Source: Candidatus Opitulatrix cubana (GTDB lineage: Bacteria > Actinomycetota > Actinomycetes > Actinomycetales > Bifidobacteriaceae). From it: a stretch of DNA of 27,867 nucleotides. The notes beneath the pieces are model-generated. The model searched no databases. It saw only the letters and a list, made by a program, of their open reading frames with translations, and had not been told where the DNA came from. The DNA lies in contig JAITBJ010000054.1 in the NCBI GenBank assembly GCA_031283665.1, positions 1-27,867 of the forward strand, given 5' to 3'. A program made the position numbers and the translations under genes. Shown here piece by piece: positions 1 to 7,693 of the stretch (within the stretch, counting starts at the first letter, position 1; the number at the start of each line of letters is the position of its first letter).

Positions 1-2
1 AG

Positions 3-76
3 TAGCGGGGATAGGATTTGAACCTATGACCTCCAGGTTATGAGCCTGGCGAGCTACCGAGCTGCTCCACCCCGCG
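3..76 (-). tRNA. Initiator tRNA-Met (CAU)
   Basis: Read on the minus strand, this folds as a 74-nt cloverleaf: acceptor CGCGGGG pairs with CCCCGC, the D-arm is GAGC/GCTC, the anticodon loop is CTCATAA (anticodon CAU), and the T-arm is ATAGG-TTCAAAT-CCTAT. It closely resembles known bacterial initiator tRNAs, including the unpaired first acceptor position (C1 opposite U72) that marks initiators. The anticodon stem is CCAGG/CCTGG, so position 29:41 is A:U instead of the usual G:C, leaving two of the three conserved consecutive G:C pairs. CCA is not encoded; the bases after discriminator A are CT. It lies 57 bases downstream of the lipid kinase gene on the same strand, with a possible -10 (TAAACT, 88-93) just upstream. 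Confidence 0.95.
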
Positions 77-133
77 ATGTTATTTATAGTTTACACTATT
101 TAGTCTTTTTTTAAAAAGGTAATTTATTCTTTA

Positions 134-1261
134 TTATATATTATTATCTGGGACTAAAACAGTTAATGCACGGGGATTTAGTTCTATTTTCAATTCATTA
201 GTTTTGCCAACAATATCGCCATCTAATTGCAAAAACACATCACTTTGAGTTTTTACTTTTGCGCTTAGGCCTTGCCTGTGTTTTATATTGCTAATTTTTA
301 TAGTATTTTTAGTTTTTAGCCCCGCAGATTGCATAACTATATTTGAAAAAAGCTGCCCCCAGCCTAATATATTTGCTTTTGTGTCAATTGCTACAAAATC
401 TAATTTGCCATCATTAGCTTTTGCAGGAGGTATAAGCGTTAGTCCTGGTATTTTGCTAACATTACCAAAAAGTAAAGATCTCATTTCAATTTCAAAAATG
501 TTATGAGTGATGCCGTCAAGGTTCAGCATATCTATTTTTGCTTTTATGCGTGGATTTCGTATATGTTTTACAGATCCGGTAAAATACGCAAGCCATCCAA
601 TCTTTTTTTTCAGTCTTTCAGATGTGCCTGCTATCATTGCAGCATCAAATCCTATTCCTGCTACAGCTAAAAATGTTTGCTCTGTGCTTCCGCTCCAGTT
701 TAGCCCCTCTTTCACCTTTACTTTAGCAAAGCCCACATCATATATTTTTGAATGTCCAGCAACTGCTGTGAGCAAGCATTTATATAAATTATGAGGGTCT
801 AAATCTAAATTGCGCGCAAAAATGTTAGCAGTGCCAATAGGTATTATAGCAAAGCGTTTATTGCTGTTAGACACTACCTGAGCTACTGCTCGCGCTGTGC
901 CGTCTCCACCCACTGCTACTATCACATCAGCATTGTTTTCTATTGCAGCTCTTGCTTGATTTTGACCAGGTGAATCATATTCAGTGTATAAAACTTCAAA
1001 ATCACCAATTTGGTGCTTTTCAAAAAACTCTTGAATCTTTGAAACTAAAAATCCAGCTTTTTTCTTTGACGGATTTACAATAAAAGCATATTTTAGTCCT
1101 TTTCCAATTTTAGAGTTTAATCGCTTTTCTAAAAGCTGGATTTTTACTTTTTCAATATACGCTTTTCTCAAAAAATAAACGATTATAGATGCACTTATTA
1201 TTAAAATGATAAGCCCAATTATACATAATAAAACAATTAGAGCATCCATTTGTGCATCCAT
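134..1261 (-). CDS. Diacylglycerol/lipid kinase family protein (DagK/YegS/LCB5-like)
   Basis: The 375-residue protein has an N-terminal membrane segment (about residues 8-31) followed by a lipid-kinase catalytic domain. It shows the nucleotide-binding VNPSKKKAG segment, the family hallmark GGDGT within VAVGGDGTARAV, and IPIGTANIFARNL. Family members phosphorylate diacylglycerol or related lipids with ATP at the membrane, recycling lipid or feeding phospholipid synthesis. The exact substrate cannot be read from sequence. Two ATGs are possible (1261 and 1249). I chose 1261 because a TATAAT with extended TGG ends exactly 6 nt before it, implying a leaderless message. It is divergent from ftsY, with 69 bases between the starts, and its transcript runs towards the initiator tRNA. 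Length and motifs look intact. Confidence 0.9.
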   Translation of the reverse strand: MDAQMDALIVLLCIIGLIILIISASIIVYFLRKAYIEKVKIQLLEKRLNSKIGKGLKYAFIVNPSKKKAGFLVSKIQEFFEKHQIGDFEVLYTEYDSPGQNQARAAIENNADVIVAVGGDGTARAVAQVVSNSNKRFAIIPIGTANIFARNLDLDPHNLYKCLLTAVAGHSKIYDVGFAKVKVKEGLNWSGSTEQTFLAVAGIGFDAAMIAGTSERLKKKIGWLAYFTGSVKHIRNPRIKAKIDMLNLDGITHNIFEIEMRSLLFGNVSKIPGLTLIPPAKANDGKLDFVAIDTKANILGWGQLFSNIVMQSAGLKTKNTIKISNIKHRQGLSAKVKTQSDVFLQLDGDIVGKTNELKIELNPRALTVLVPDNNI

Positions 1262-1267
1262 TATTTA

Positions 1268-1273
1268 ATTATA
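1268..1273 (-). promoter_or_regulatory. -10 element (TATAAT) of the lipid kinase gene, leaderless type
   Basis: On the minus strand TGG-TATAAT is followed by 6 nt and then the ATG at 1261. This is a consensus extended -10, and the expected transcription start falls at or next to the start codon. I see no convincing -35. Confidence 0.65.
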
Positions 1274-1318
1274 CCAAGCAAATGAAAAATAGATACTTTA
1301 TATTGTTTTCAAATAAGG

Positions 1319-1324
1319 TATACT
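1319..1324 (+). promoter_or_regulatory. -10 element (TATACT) of ftsY, leaderless type
   Basis: TATACT is followed by 6 nt (aattct) and the ATG of ftsY, with no room for a ribosome-binding site between the predicted transcription start and the start codon. A good -35 is not visible. Confidence 0.6.
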
Positions 1325-1330
1325 AATTCT

Positions 1331-2407
1331 ATGAGTTTAGATTTGATAATTTATATATTAATATCAGCGGCTGCAGCTGTAATAGTTGGAGTAATTTTTT
1401 CTGTATTACAAAAAAGAAAATCTGAACCTGAAAAAGAGACTAAATCTGAAACTGCATCAAAATCTGAACCTGAAAAAGAGTCAGCACCTGTAGAAAAGTC
1501 TCCAGAAGCACCTATAGAAACTGCTTTAGAGAAAAAGAAACCAAAGTTCTCTCTTGCAAACATATTTTCATCATCTAAAAATCTTGATAATATATATGAA
1601 GAACTTTCAAACACTTTGGTTTCTGCAGATATGGGAACAGGGCTTACTGCAAAAGTGCTTGAAAAAATAAAAGAGACTAAACCTAAAACAGCAGATGATG
1701 TAAAGCAGACAGCAAAAAATGTTTTAGTTGATATTCTTAAATCAAAAAGTGCCAGTGAATTAGACGGCAGTGAATCTGGCAATGCAAAATCTGATAATAT
1801 ATCTAAACCTGCAATTTATTTATTCGTTGGCGTAAACGGTGTGGGAAAAACTACCACTCTTGGAAAGATTGGCAAAAAAGCAAGTGATGAGGGCAAAAAA
1901 GTGGTTTATGCGGCTGCTGACACATTTAGAGCTGCTGCAAGTGAGCAGTTAACTACATGGAGCCAAGCTGCAGGAGCGCAAATTGTAAAAGAGGAGGGAG
2001 CTGATCCTGCCTCTATAGCATATAAAGCTGTTGACTTAGCGAAAAAAGATAATTATGATGCTGTGTTTGTAGATACAGCTGGCAGACTGCATAATAAAGC
2101 AAACCTTATAGAGGAATTGAAAAAAGTAGTTCGTGTGATCGAAAAACTTGCTCCAATCACGCAAACTTATTTAGTGCTAGATGCTATGACAGGGCAAAAC
2201 GGTTTGCAACAAGCAAAAGTCTTTCGTGAAGCAGTGAATATATCAGGTGTGGTTTTGACAAAAATGGATGGAACTGCAAAAGGTGGAGTAATTTTTTCAA
2301 TACAATCTCAAATAGGTGTGCCTGTGAAGTGGATCGGTTTGGGTGAGGGGTCCGAAGATTTAATAGAGTTTAGCCCTGTAGATTTTGTCAACTCGATTTT
2401 AGATTAA
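1331..2407 (+). CDS. ftsY: Signal recognition particle receptor FtsY
   Basis: FtsY is the membrane-associated GTPase that receives SRP-bound ribosomes and hands nascent membrane proteins to the Sec translocon. The 358-residue protein has a hydrophobic N-terminal segment (about 5-24), a charged Glu/Lys/Ser-rich linker (about 30-75), and then the N and G domains of SRP GTPases. G-domain motifs are GVNGVGKTT (about 167-175), DTFRAAASEQL, DTAGR (from about 248) and TKMDGTAKGG (about 313). The short charged A domain and membrane anchor are usual for actinobacterial FtsY. The ATG is fixed by a -10 element 6 nt upstream. The stop codon lies in the first of three short repeats that continue into the gap before rpsA. 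Confidence 0.97.
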   Translation: MSLDLIIYILISAAAAVIVGVIFSVLQKRKSEPEKETKSETASKSEPEKESAPVEKSPEAPIETALEKKKPKFSLANIFSSSKNLDNIYEELSNTLVSADMGTGLTAKVLEKIKETKPKTADDVKQTAKNVLVDILKSKSASELDGSESGNAKSDNISKPAIYLFVGVNGVGKTTTLGKIGKKASDEGKKVVYAAADTFRAAASEQLTTWSQAAGAQIVKEEGADPASIAYKAVDLAKKDNYDAVFVDTAGRLHNKANLIEELKKVVRVIEKLAPITQTYLVLDAMTGQNGLQQAKVFREAVNISGVVLTKMDGTAKGGVIFSIQSQIGVPVKWIGLGEGSEDLIEFSPVDFVNSILD

Positions 2408-2441
2408 TACAATTTTAGATTAATAATCTGTTTTAGATTAA
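2397..2441 (+). repeat. Three copies of the 11-mer TTTTAGATTAA across the ftsY stop
   Basis: Copies lie at 2397-2407, 2413-2423 and 2431-2441 (periods 16 and 18). The first copy includes the last codons and TAA of ftsY. The third forms a small hairpin with the preceding bases (TAATCT-gtttt-AGATTA, 2422-2440), but no T-run follows, so a Rho-independent terminator is not supported. Confidence 0.75.
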
Positions 2442-2494
2442 AACTTATTCGCAAGTTTAGAGTTTTGCAACTTTTGTTATTTTTCATTTTTTGG

Positions 2495-2563
2495 TATAAA
2501 CTATAAATATAAGCAATCAATTGAGTACAAATAAAATTGAGTAATAAGTAAATAAGGAAAAGT
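2495..2563 (+). promoter_or_regulatory. rpsA promoter and leader with Shine-Dalgarno
   Basis: TGG-TATAAA (hexamer 2495-2500) resembles an extended -10 and would give a leader of roughly 55-60 nt. Purine-rich AAGGA at 2554-2558 sits 5 nt before the rpsA ATG. The leader contains TTGAGTA twice, at 2521-2527 and 2537-2543. Unlike most promoters here, this one leaves a real 5' leader. The exact -10 choice is uncertain because the region is AT-rich. The 156 bases between ftsY and rpsA hold only this and the repeats above. Confidence 0.5.
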
Positions 2564-3949
2564 ATGGTAAAAAAACAAGAAAAAGAAGTCCCTCAAGTAG
2601 CTATAAATGATATAGGGGATAAAGATAGTCTCTTAGCAGCGATAGATAACACTATTAGCAACTTTAAAGATGGAGACTTTTTAACTGGTTCTGTTATAAG
2701 AATTGGTTTTGATGAGGTTTTATTAGATGTAGGCTATAAAACAGAGGGTGTGATTCCTACAAAAGAGTTATCAGTAGATCCAGATGTAAACCCTAATGAA
2801 TTGCTAAAAGTAGGGGAGAAAATTGAAGCTTTAGTCCTGCAAAAAGAAGATGATGAGGGTAGACTTATTCTTTCCCGTAAAAGAGCTGTTTGGGAGCATG
2901 CATGGAAAGATTTAGAAATTATCAAAGAGAAAAATAGTGTTATTACAGGCAAAGTAATAGATGTGGTAAGAGGTGGATTAATTCTTGATGTGGGAATTAG
3001 AGCTTTTATGCCAGCTTCACTAATTGAAACTAGAAGAATTAATGATTTAGATCAGTATAGTGGTCAAGAAATAGATGCAAAAATTGTGGAATTAGATCGT
3101 GTTAGAAATAATATAGTTTTATCTCATAGAGCTATTCTTGAGGAAAAAGAGGGCGAAGTAAAGCAGAAATTCCTTGAAGATTTGCATGTGGGTCAGATTA
3201 GAAAAGGGAAAATATCTTCTATTGTTTCATTTGGTGCTTTTGTAGATTTAGGCGGTATGGACGGATTAGTTCATGTGTCAGAGCTTTCTTGGAATCATGT
3301 TATTCATCCATCAGAAGTTGTGAAAGTTGGAGATGATGTCACTGTTGAAGTGCTTGCAATAGAGCCTGAAAAAGATAGAATATCTCTTTCAATTAAATCC
3401 ACAGAATCAGACCCATGGCAAGAGTTCGCTAAAAGCAATATGATTGGTCAAATAGTGCACGGTGAGGTTATAAAACTTGTAACATTTGGTGCATTTGTGA
3501 AATTGTCTGTAGGTGTGGAGGGGCTTATTCATATTTCAGAACTTCTTGACGGACATGTGGATATACCTGACTCTGTATTAAGTATTGGTGATAACATTTA
3601 CACAAAAATTACTGATATTAATTTAGAGAGTCGCCGTATATCATTATCTTTGAAGCAAGCAAATGAGGGTGTAGATCCATCTAGTGAAGACTTTGATCCT
3701 GCTTTATACGGTATGAAAGCAGAATATGATAAAGATGGAAACTATAAGTTCCCTGAGGGATTTGATCCTGAAACAAATGAATGGAAAGCTGGCTTTGAGG
3801 AGCAAAGAGCTGTTTGGGAGGCAGATTATGCAAAAGCTTATAATACTTGGGAGGCTCATAAAAAGCAAGTAGAGGAAATGAAAGAAAAATTTGCTAATCT
3901 TGAAAACAGTGAACCTGAAAAGGAAGAGAAAACTAAAATAGAGGAATAA
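2564..3949 (+). CDS. rpsA: 30S ribosomal protein S1
   Basis: S1 binds mRNA on the 30S subunit and helps it engage structured or leadered messages. The 461-residue protein contains four S1 (OB-fold) repeats: about residues 36-108, 123-190, 208-278 and 293-365. Typical signatures are GSVIRIGFDEVLLDVGYK, GKISSIVSFGAFVDLGG and GEVIKLVTFGAFVKLS. A C-terminal extension (PALYGMKAEYD, then a Trp/Glu-rich stretch to an acidic tail) is characteristic of actinobacterial S1 and is a good taxonomic clue. Four repeats rather than the six of E. coli is normal for Gram-positive S1. It has a clear Shine-Dalgarno and leader, and starts a tight cluster with the phosphatase, gmk and argS genes. coaE, often next to rpsA in actinobacteria, is not here. 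Confidence 0.96.
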   Translation: MVKKQEKEVPQVAINDIGDKDSLLAAIDNTISNFKDGDFLTGSVIRIGFDEVLLDVGYKTEGVIPTKELSVDPDVNPNELLKVGEKIEALVLQKEDDEGRLILSRKRAVWEHAWKDLEIIKEKNSVITGKVIDVVRGGLILDVGIRAFMPASLIETRRINDLDQYSGQEIDAKIVELDRVRNNIVLSHRAILEEKEGEVKQKFLEDLHVGQIRKGKISSIVSFGAFVDLGGMDGLVHVSELSWNHVIHPSEVVKVGDDVTVEVLAIEPEKDRISLSIKSTESDPWQEFAKSNMIGQIVHGEVIKLVTFGAFVKLSVGVEGLIHISELLDGHVDIPDSVLSIGDNIYTKITDINLESRRISLSLKQANEGVDPSSEDFDPALYGMKAEYDKDGNYKFPEGFDPETNEWKAGFEEQRAVWEADYAKAYNTWEAHKKQVEEMKEKFANLENSEPEKEEKTKIEE

Positions 3950-3951
3950 TT

Positions 3952-4713
3952 TTGGATGAGATAACTATACCCGGAACTTTTAATGTCCGCGATATAGGTT
4001 ATGCTTGCCCATCATCACCAATTTTACCAAAAAAGCTTTTACGCTCTGCTTTATTATCAAGAGTTGAAAATCAAGGCATAGATAAACTGCTTGAATTAGG
4101 AGTAGATGCTGTAATAGATTTGCGCTCTGATGAGGAAATTGAAAGAGATGGTGCAGATAATTTGCCATCTTCTATAGATCATATATTACTTCCAATAGAC
4201 ACATCAGAAAATGAGGGTGTTACACCTGATGTAGCAAAAGTTTTAGAAGAAGCCTATAAAACAGATGATCCAATTGAAAAGCAGATTTTTATTATGAGAG
4301 CATTTTATAAAAAATTTGTATCTCTAAAAAGAGTTAGGTATATTTTTGGCGAGGCGCTAGAAGTTTTAGCAAATTATAATTATCCGCTTTTTCATTGCAC
4401 TGCTGGAAAAGATAGGACCGGTTGGCTAGCAGCTCTTTGTCATTTTATTGCTGGAACAGATGAGAAAACTATTTTCAGTGAGTATTTACTATCTAATTTG
4501 ACAGCAAAGCAGCTATGGCAAACAATAGATGTTCACTCAACTGGCTCTTTTGAAGAGCAGAGGCCTGCGTTAGAAGTAGATATCTCTTATATACAGTCAG
4601 CGCTTGATGAAGTAGAAAAAGTTTACGGAAATATAACTGATTATATACAAGATATGAGCATATCTGATGATACAATTGAGCTTTTACGAAAAAGAATAAC
4701 TGTAGATGAGTAA
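3952..4713 (+). CDS. Tyrosine/serine protein phosphatase-like (Y_phosphatase3 family)
   Basis: The 253-residue protein carries the cysteine phosphatase signature HCTAGKDRTG, with predicted nucleophile Cys149 and phosphate-binding Arg155. It also has family features upstream: FNVRDIGY near the N terminus, LLRSALL, and a VIDLRSDEEIE segment. Family members dephosphorylate phosphotyrosine/serine proteins or phosphoinositides; the substrate here is unknown. There is no signal peptide, so it is probably cytoplasmic. The start is TTG at 3952, two bases after the rpsA stop, with GAGGA at 3941-3945 spaced 6 nt away; no in-frame ATG near the N terminus competes. It sits between rpsA and gmk, 8 bases before gmk, so it is probably co-transcribed and translationally coupled with S1. 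Confidence 0.88.
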   Translation: MDEITIPGTFNVRDIGYACPSSPILPKKLLRSALLSRVENQGIDKLLELGVDAVIDLRSDEEIERDGADNLPSSIDHILLPIDTSENEGVTPDVAKVLEEAYKTDDPIEKQIFIMRAFYKKFVSLKRVRYIFGEALEVLANYNYPLFHCTAGKDRTGWLAALCHFIAGTDEKTIFSEYLLSNLTAKQLWQTIDVHSTGSFEEQRPALEVDISYIQSALDEVEKVYGNITDYIQDMSISDDTIELLRKRITVDE

Positions 4714-4721
4714 GAGATAAA

Positions 4722-5315
4722 ATGAAAAACAAAAAAATTGAACAACTTGATAAATTACAAATTAAAAATAGAATAACTGTGTTAGCAGGTCCTACTGCTG
4801 TAGGAAAAGGGTCCATTTCTGAACAGATTAGAAAGTTAGACAAAAAGGCTTTCGTAAGTGTTTCTTACACAAATAGAAAATTGAGACCTGGTGAAGTTAA
4901 CGGAGTTCATTATAATAGCATTTCAGAAAATGAGTTTCAAAAATTGGTTGATGAGGGGGAGATTTTAGAGTGGGCAAAAGTTCATAATCAGTATTATTAT
5001 GGCACACCGCTTGATCCTGTGATAAAAGCAGTAAAAGATGGTAAAAAAGTGCTTTTAGAAATAGATTTACAAGGTGCAAGATCTATTAGACGGCTTTTGC
5101 CTCATGCAAGATTTATATTTTTAGCACCACCTAATTTTGATACTCTTGTAGAAAGACAAAAAATAAGATCTACAGAAGATTTTGATGAGCAGCTAAGACG
5201 CCTTGAAACTGCAAAAGTGGAAATGCAGTCAGAGGGCGAATTTGATTATGTAGTTATAAACGATAAATTAGAAGATGCTGTGAAAGAAGTAGAGCATCTT
5301 ATGGGTCTAAAATAA
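4722..5315 (+). CDS. gmk: Guanylate kinase
   Basis: Guanylate kinase converts GMP and ATP to GDP and ADP in the cytoplasm, an essential step in GTP and dGTP supply. The 197-residue protein has P-loop GPTAVGKGS (residues 23-31) and GMP-binding SYTNRKLRPGEVNGVHY. It also has the EWAKVHNQYYYGT segment, the VLLEIDLQGARSIR stretch of the catalytic core and RRLETAKVEM of the lid. The GPTAVGKG form of the P-loop is common in actinobacterial enzymes. Length is normal. It follows the phosphatase gene by 8 bases and precedes argS by 16, consistent with one operon. rpoZ, a frequent downstream neighbour, is absent. Confidence 0.96.
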   Translation: MKNKKIEQLDKLQIKNRITVLAGPTAVGKGSISEQIRKLDKKAFVSVSYTNRKLRPGEVNGVHYNSISENEFQKLVDEGEILEWAKVHNQYYYGTPLDPVIKAVKDGKKVLLEIDLQGARSIRRLLPHARFIFLAPPNFDTLVERQKIRSTEDFDEQLRRLETAKVEMQSEGEFDYVVINDKLEDAVKEVEHLMGLK

Positions 5316-5331
5316 ATTGAGTGCTAAATAG

Positions 5332-7023
5332 ATGCTGCCTGATCAACTTTTAGCATTTATACAGTCTATTTTGCAAAGCTTATCAAAGGATGAAAATAAC
5401 CAGATTCAAGATTTTAGTAAATTAACTGTTGAAAAGCCAAAAAGTTTATCATATGGAGATTATTCCACTAATGCTGCTCTAGTTTTTGCGAAAAACTTCA
5501 AAAAGAAACCTTATGAATTGGCTAAGCTTATTACAGAAAAATTAGATTTAGAACCAAATATCGCAAAAACTGAAATCGCCGGCCCTGGATTTATAAACAT
5601 TACGCTTGAAAAGCAGGCTCTTGGATGTATAGTAAACACTATAATAGATAAAAAGTCTGATTTTGGAAAAGGCGATTTTGAAAAAGATAAAAATATCAAT
5701 TTAGAGTTTGTGTCTGCAAATCCGACAGGCCCTATTCATATAGGCGGTGCTAGATGGGCAGCAGTGGGAGATGCTCTTGCTAATTTGCTTTTGTTTGCAG
5801 GTGAAAAAGTGGAAAGAGAATACTATTTTAATGATCACGGAAATCAAATAGATAATTTCGTAAACTCTATTATTGCAAAATACTATAAAAATGATATTCC
5901 CAAAGATGGATATGATGGAGAATATATTTACGAAATTGCCGAAAAAATAATGCCTCTTGCCGAAAAAAAGTTTGATAAATTAGAAAGCTTAAATGATTTA
6001 GAACTTGCTACTGCAAAAGAGTTTATTAGAGAAAAAAGTGTAAACATTATGTTTGGTGAAATAAAAGACTCTTTGAATAATTTTGGCACTCATTTTGATA
6101 TATTTTTTCATGAAGATGATTTATATAAAACTGATGAAGTGGATCAGGCAATAGAGCAATTGAGAGAAAAAGGATATGTTTATGAAAAAGATGGAGCGCT
6201 TTGGCTTGCTACTTCAAAAGAGGGTGATGATAAAGATAGGGTTTTAAAAAAGTCTACTGGGGAATACTCTTATTTTGCAGCTGATGTGGCATATTATAAA
6301 AATAAACGAGATAGGGGATTTGGCACTTGCGTTTATATGTTAGGCGTGGATCATCATGGTTATATAGGGCGTATGGAAGCAGTTTGTAAAGCTTTTGGAG
6401 ATAAGCCTGGAGAAAATATGATATTTTTGATAGGCCAATTTGTGAATATAGTTAAAAATGGTAAGGTGGTCAAATTATCTAAAAGAGCGGGCAATATAAT
6501 CACCCTTGATGATTTAGTGGATGCGGTGGGTGTGGATGCCGCAAGATTTTCACTAATTCGCTCTGCTGTGTCTACAGCTATAGATTTGGATTTGGATTTA
6601 CTTGTTTCGCATACTAATGAAAATCCGGTTTACTATGTTCAGTATGCGTATGCAAGATGTTCAAATGTGATAAAAAATGCTTTGCAGTTTGGAGTTGATA
6701 TAGGAAAAATAAAATCTGGAAAAGGGTTTGATTCATCACTTTTAACTCAAACATCAGAAAATGATTTACTTACCACTCTTGCATCATTTCCTGATATTAT
6801 AAAAATGTCAGCAAAGAGTTTTGAAGTTCATAGAATAGCACGCTTTTTGGAAACTCTTGCAAGTAAATATCATACATGGTATTCTCATTGCAGAGTGCTT
6901 CCTAATACACCAGATGAGATTGGTGATTTGCATTTTGCTCGTTTAGCTTTGAATTGTGCCACAGCTCAAGTTCTTGAAAACGGTTTAAATCTTTTAGGAG
7001 TTAGTGCTCCAAAACGGATGTAA
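5332..7023 (+). CDS. argS: Arginyl-tRNA synthetase
   Basis: This class I synthetase charges tRNA-Arg with arginine. The 563-residue protein has an N-terminal tRNA-recognition (Add-1) domain. The HIGH-type motif HIGG starts at His136 within FVSANPTGPIHIGGARWAA, and the second signature KLSKR starts at Lys381 within VVKLSKRAGN. The C-terminal DALR anticodon-binding domain includes YVQYAYARCSN and ends in VSAPKRM. All expected parts are present and the length is typical. The ATG at 5332 has only a weak upstream ribosome-binding sequence, so translation may depend on coupling with gmk 16 bases upstream. It converges on maf with a 21-base gap and no clear terminator. Confidence 0.97.
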   Translation: MLPDQLLAFIQSILQSLSKDENNQIQDFSKLTVEKPKSLSYGDYSTNAALVFAKNFKKKPYELAKLITEKLDLEPNIAKTEIAGPGFINITLEKQALGCIVNTIIDKKSDFGKGDFEKDKNINLEFVSANPTGPIHIGGARWAAVGDALANLLLFAGEKVEREYYFNDHGNQIDNFVNSIIAKYYKNDIPKDGYDGEYIYEIAEKIMPLAEKKFDKLESLNDLELATAKEFIREKSVNIMFGEIKDSLNNFGTHFDIFFHEDDLYKTDEVDQAIEQLREKGYVYEKDGALWLATSKEGDDKDRVLKKSTGEYSYFAADVAYYKNKRDRGFGTCVYMLGVDHHGYIGRMEAVCKAFGDKPGENMIFLIGQFVNIVKNGKVVKLSKRAGNIITLDDLVDAVGVDAARFSLIRSAVSTAIDLDLDLLVSHTNENPVYYVQYAYARCSNVIKNALQFGVDIGKIKSGKGFDSSLLTQTSENDLLTTLASFPDIIKMSAKSFEVHRIARFLETLASKYHTWYSHCRVLPNTPDEIGDLHFARLALNCATAQVLENGLNLLGVSAPKRM

Positions 7024-7044
7024 AACTCGTTATCAAAAATACTA

Positions 7045-7683
7045 TTATCTTAAGACAATGTCATCTAAAATAGATGACCATTTAACCCCAAGCTCTTTTA
7101 GTGTGTATCTAAGCTTTGGCAAAGGTAAGCCAATTACTGTGTGATAGTCGCCTGATATGGCATCTATATAAGGTCCGCCTAGTGCATCTACTGTGAAGCC
7201 TCCCGCCACTTTCAAACTTTCTCCAGTAGCAAGATATGAGTCAATTTCTTCATCGTCTAAAACCCCCAGAGTCACTTTTGCACTAGATAAAACTGTTTTA
7301 GATTTTTTAGATTTTATATTGTATACAAAAAGTCCTGAATAAAGAGTGCCTGTTTTTCCTGTCATCTGTTTAATTCTGCTTTTAGCGATTTTTATATTTT
7401 CAGGCTTTCCAAACACTTCACCTTCAAACTCAAAAAGAGAATCTCCTGCTATCAAAATAGACGATTTATTATCTTTGAGTTGCTTTATAGCTGCAATGCC
7501 TTTTGCGTGCGCTAAAAGCAAAACCTGTTCTCGTGTTTTTAGTTTTCTTTTTATTGAGTTTTCTGCTTTTTCAATTAGCAAACTCTCATTTAAATTAGGG
7601 GTCAAAATGCTTGGCGTGATTCCAGCATTTTTTAGTGTATTAAATCGTCCCTGTGATGCTGATGCTAATATAACTTTATTCAT
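7045..7683 (-). CDS. maf: Maf-like nucleotide pyrophosphatase
   Basis: Maf-family proteins hydrolyse non-canonical or modified nucleoside triphosphates to monophosphates, and some affect septum formation. I place the start at the ATG at 7683, giving MNKVILASASQGRFNTL, the usual family N terminus, with 212 residues. An upstream in-frame ATG at 7701 would add six residues and overlap the ligA stop. AAGG lies about 7 nt before the chosen start. Visible motifs are ASASxxR, AGDSLFEFEGEVFGKP (catalytic Asp region), TGESLKVAGGFTVDALGG and DYHTVIGLPL. The usual S-x-R-R segment reads SQGRF, a mild divergence. It lies 10 bases downstream of ligA and is probably in the same transcript. Confidence 0.9.
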   Translation of the reverse strand: MNKVILASASQGRFNTLKNAGITPSILTPNLNESLLIEKAENSIKRKLKTREQVLLLAHAKGIAAIKQLKDNKSSILIAGDSLFEFEGEVFGKPENIKIAKSRIKQMTGKTGTLYSGLFVYNIKSKKSKTVLSSAKVTLGVLDDEEIDSYLATGESLKVAGGFTVDALGGPYIDAISGDYHTVIGLPLPKLRYTLKELGVKWSSILDDIVLR

Positions 7684-7693
7684 ATGTATAACC

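Noticed and set aside
7024..7044. Terminator between argS and maf
   Set aside because: No stem-loop with T-run is present. Convergent gaps here generally lack canonical terminators.
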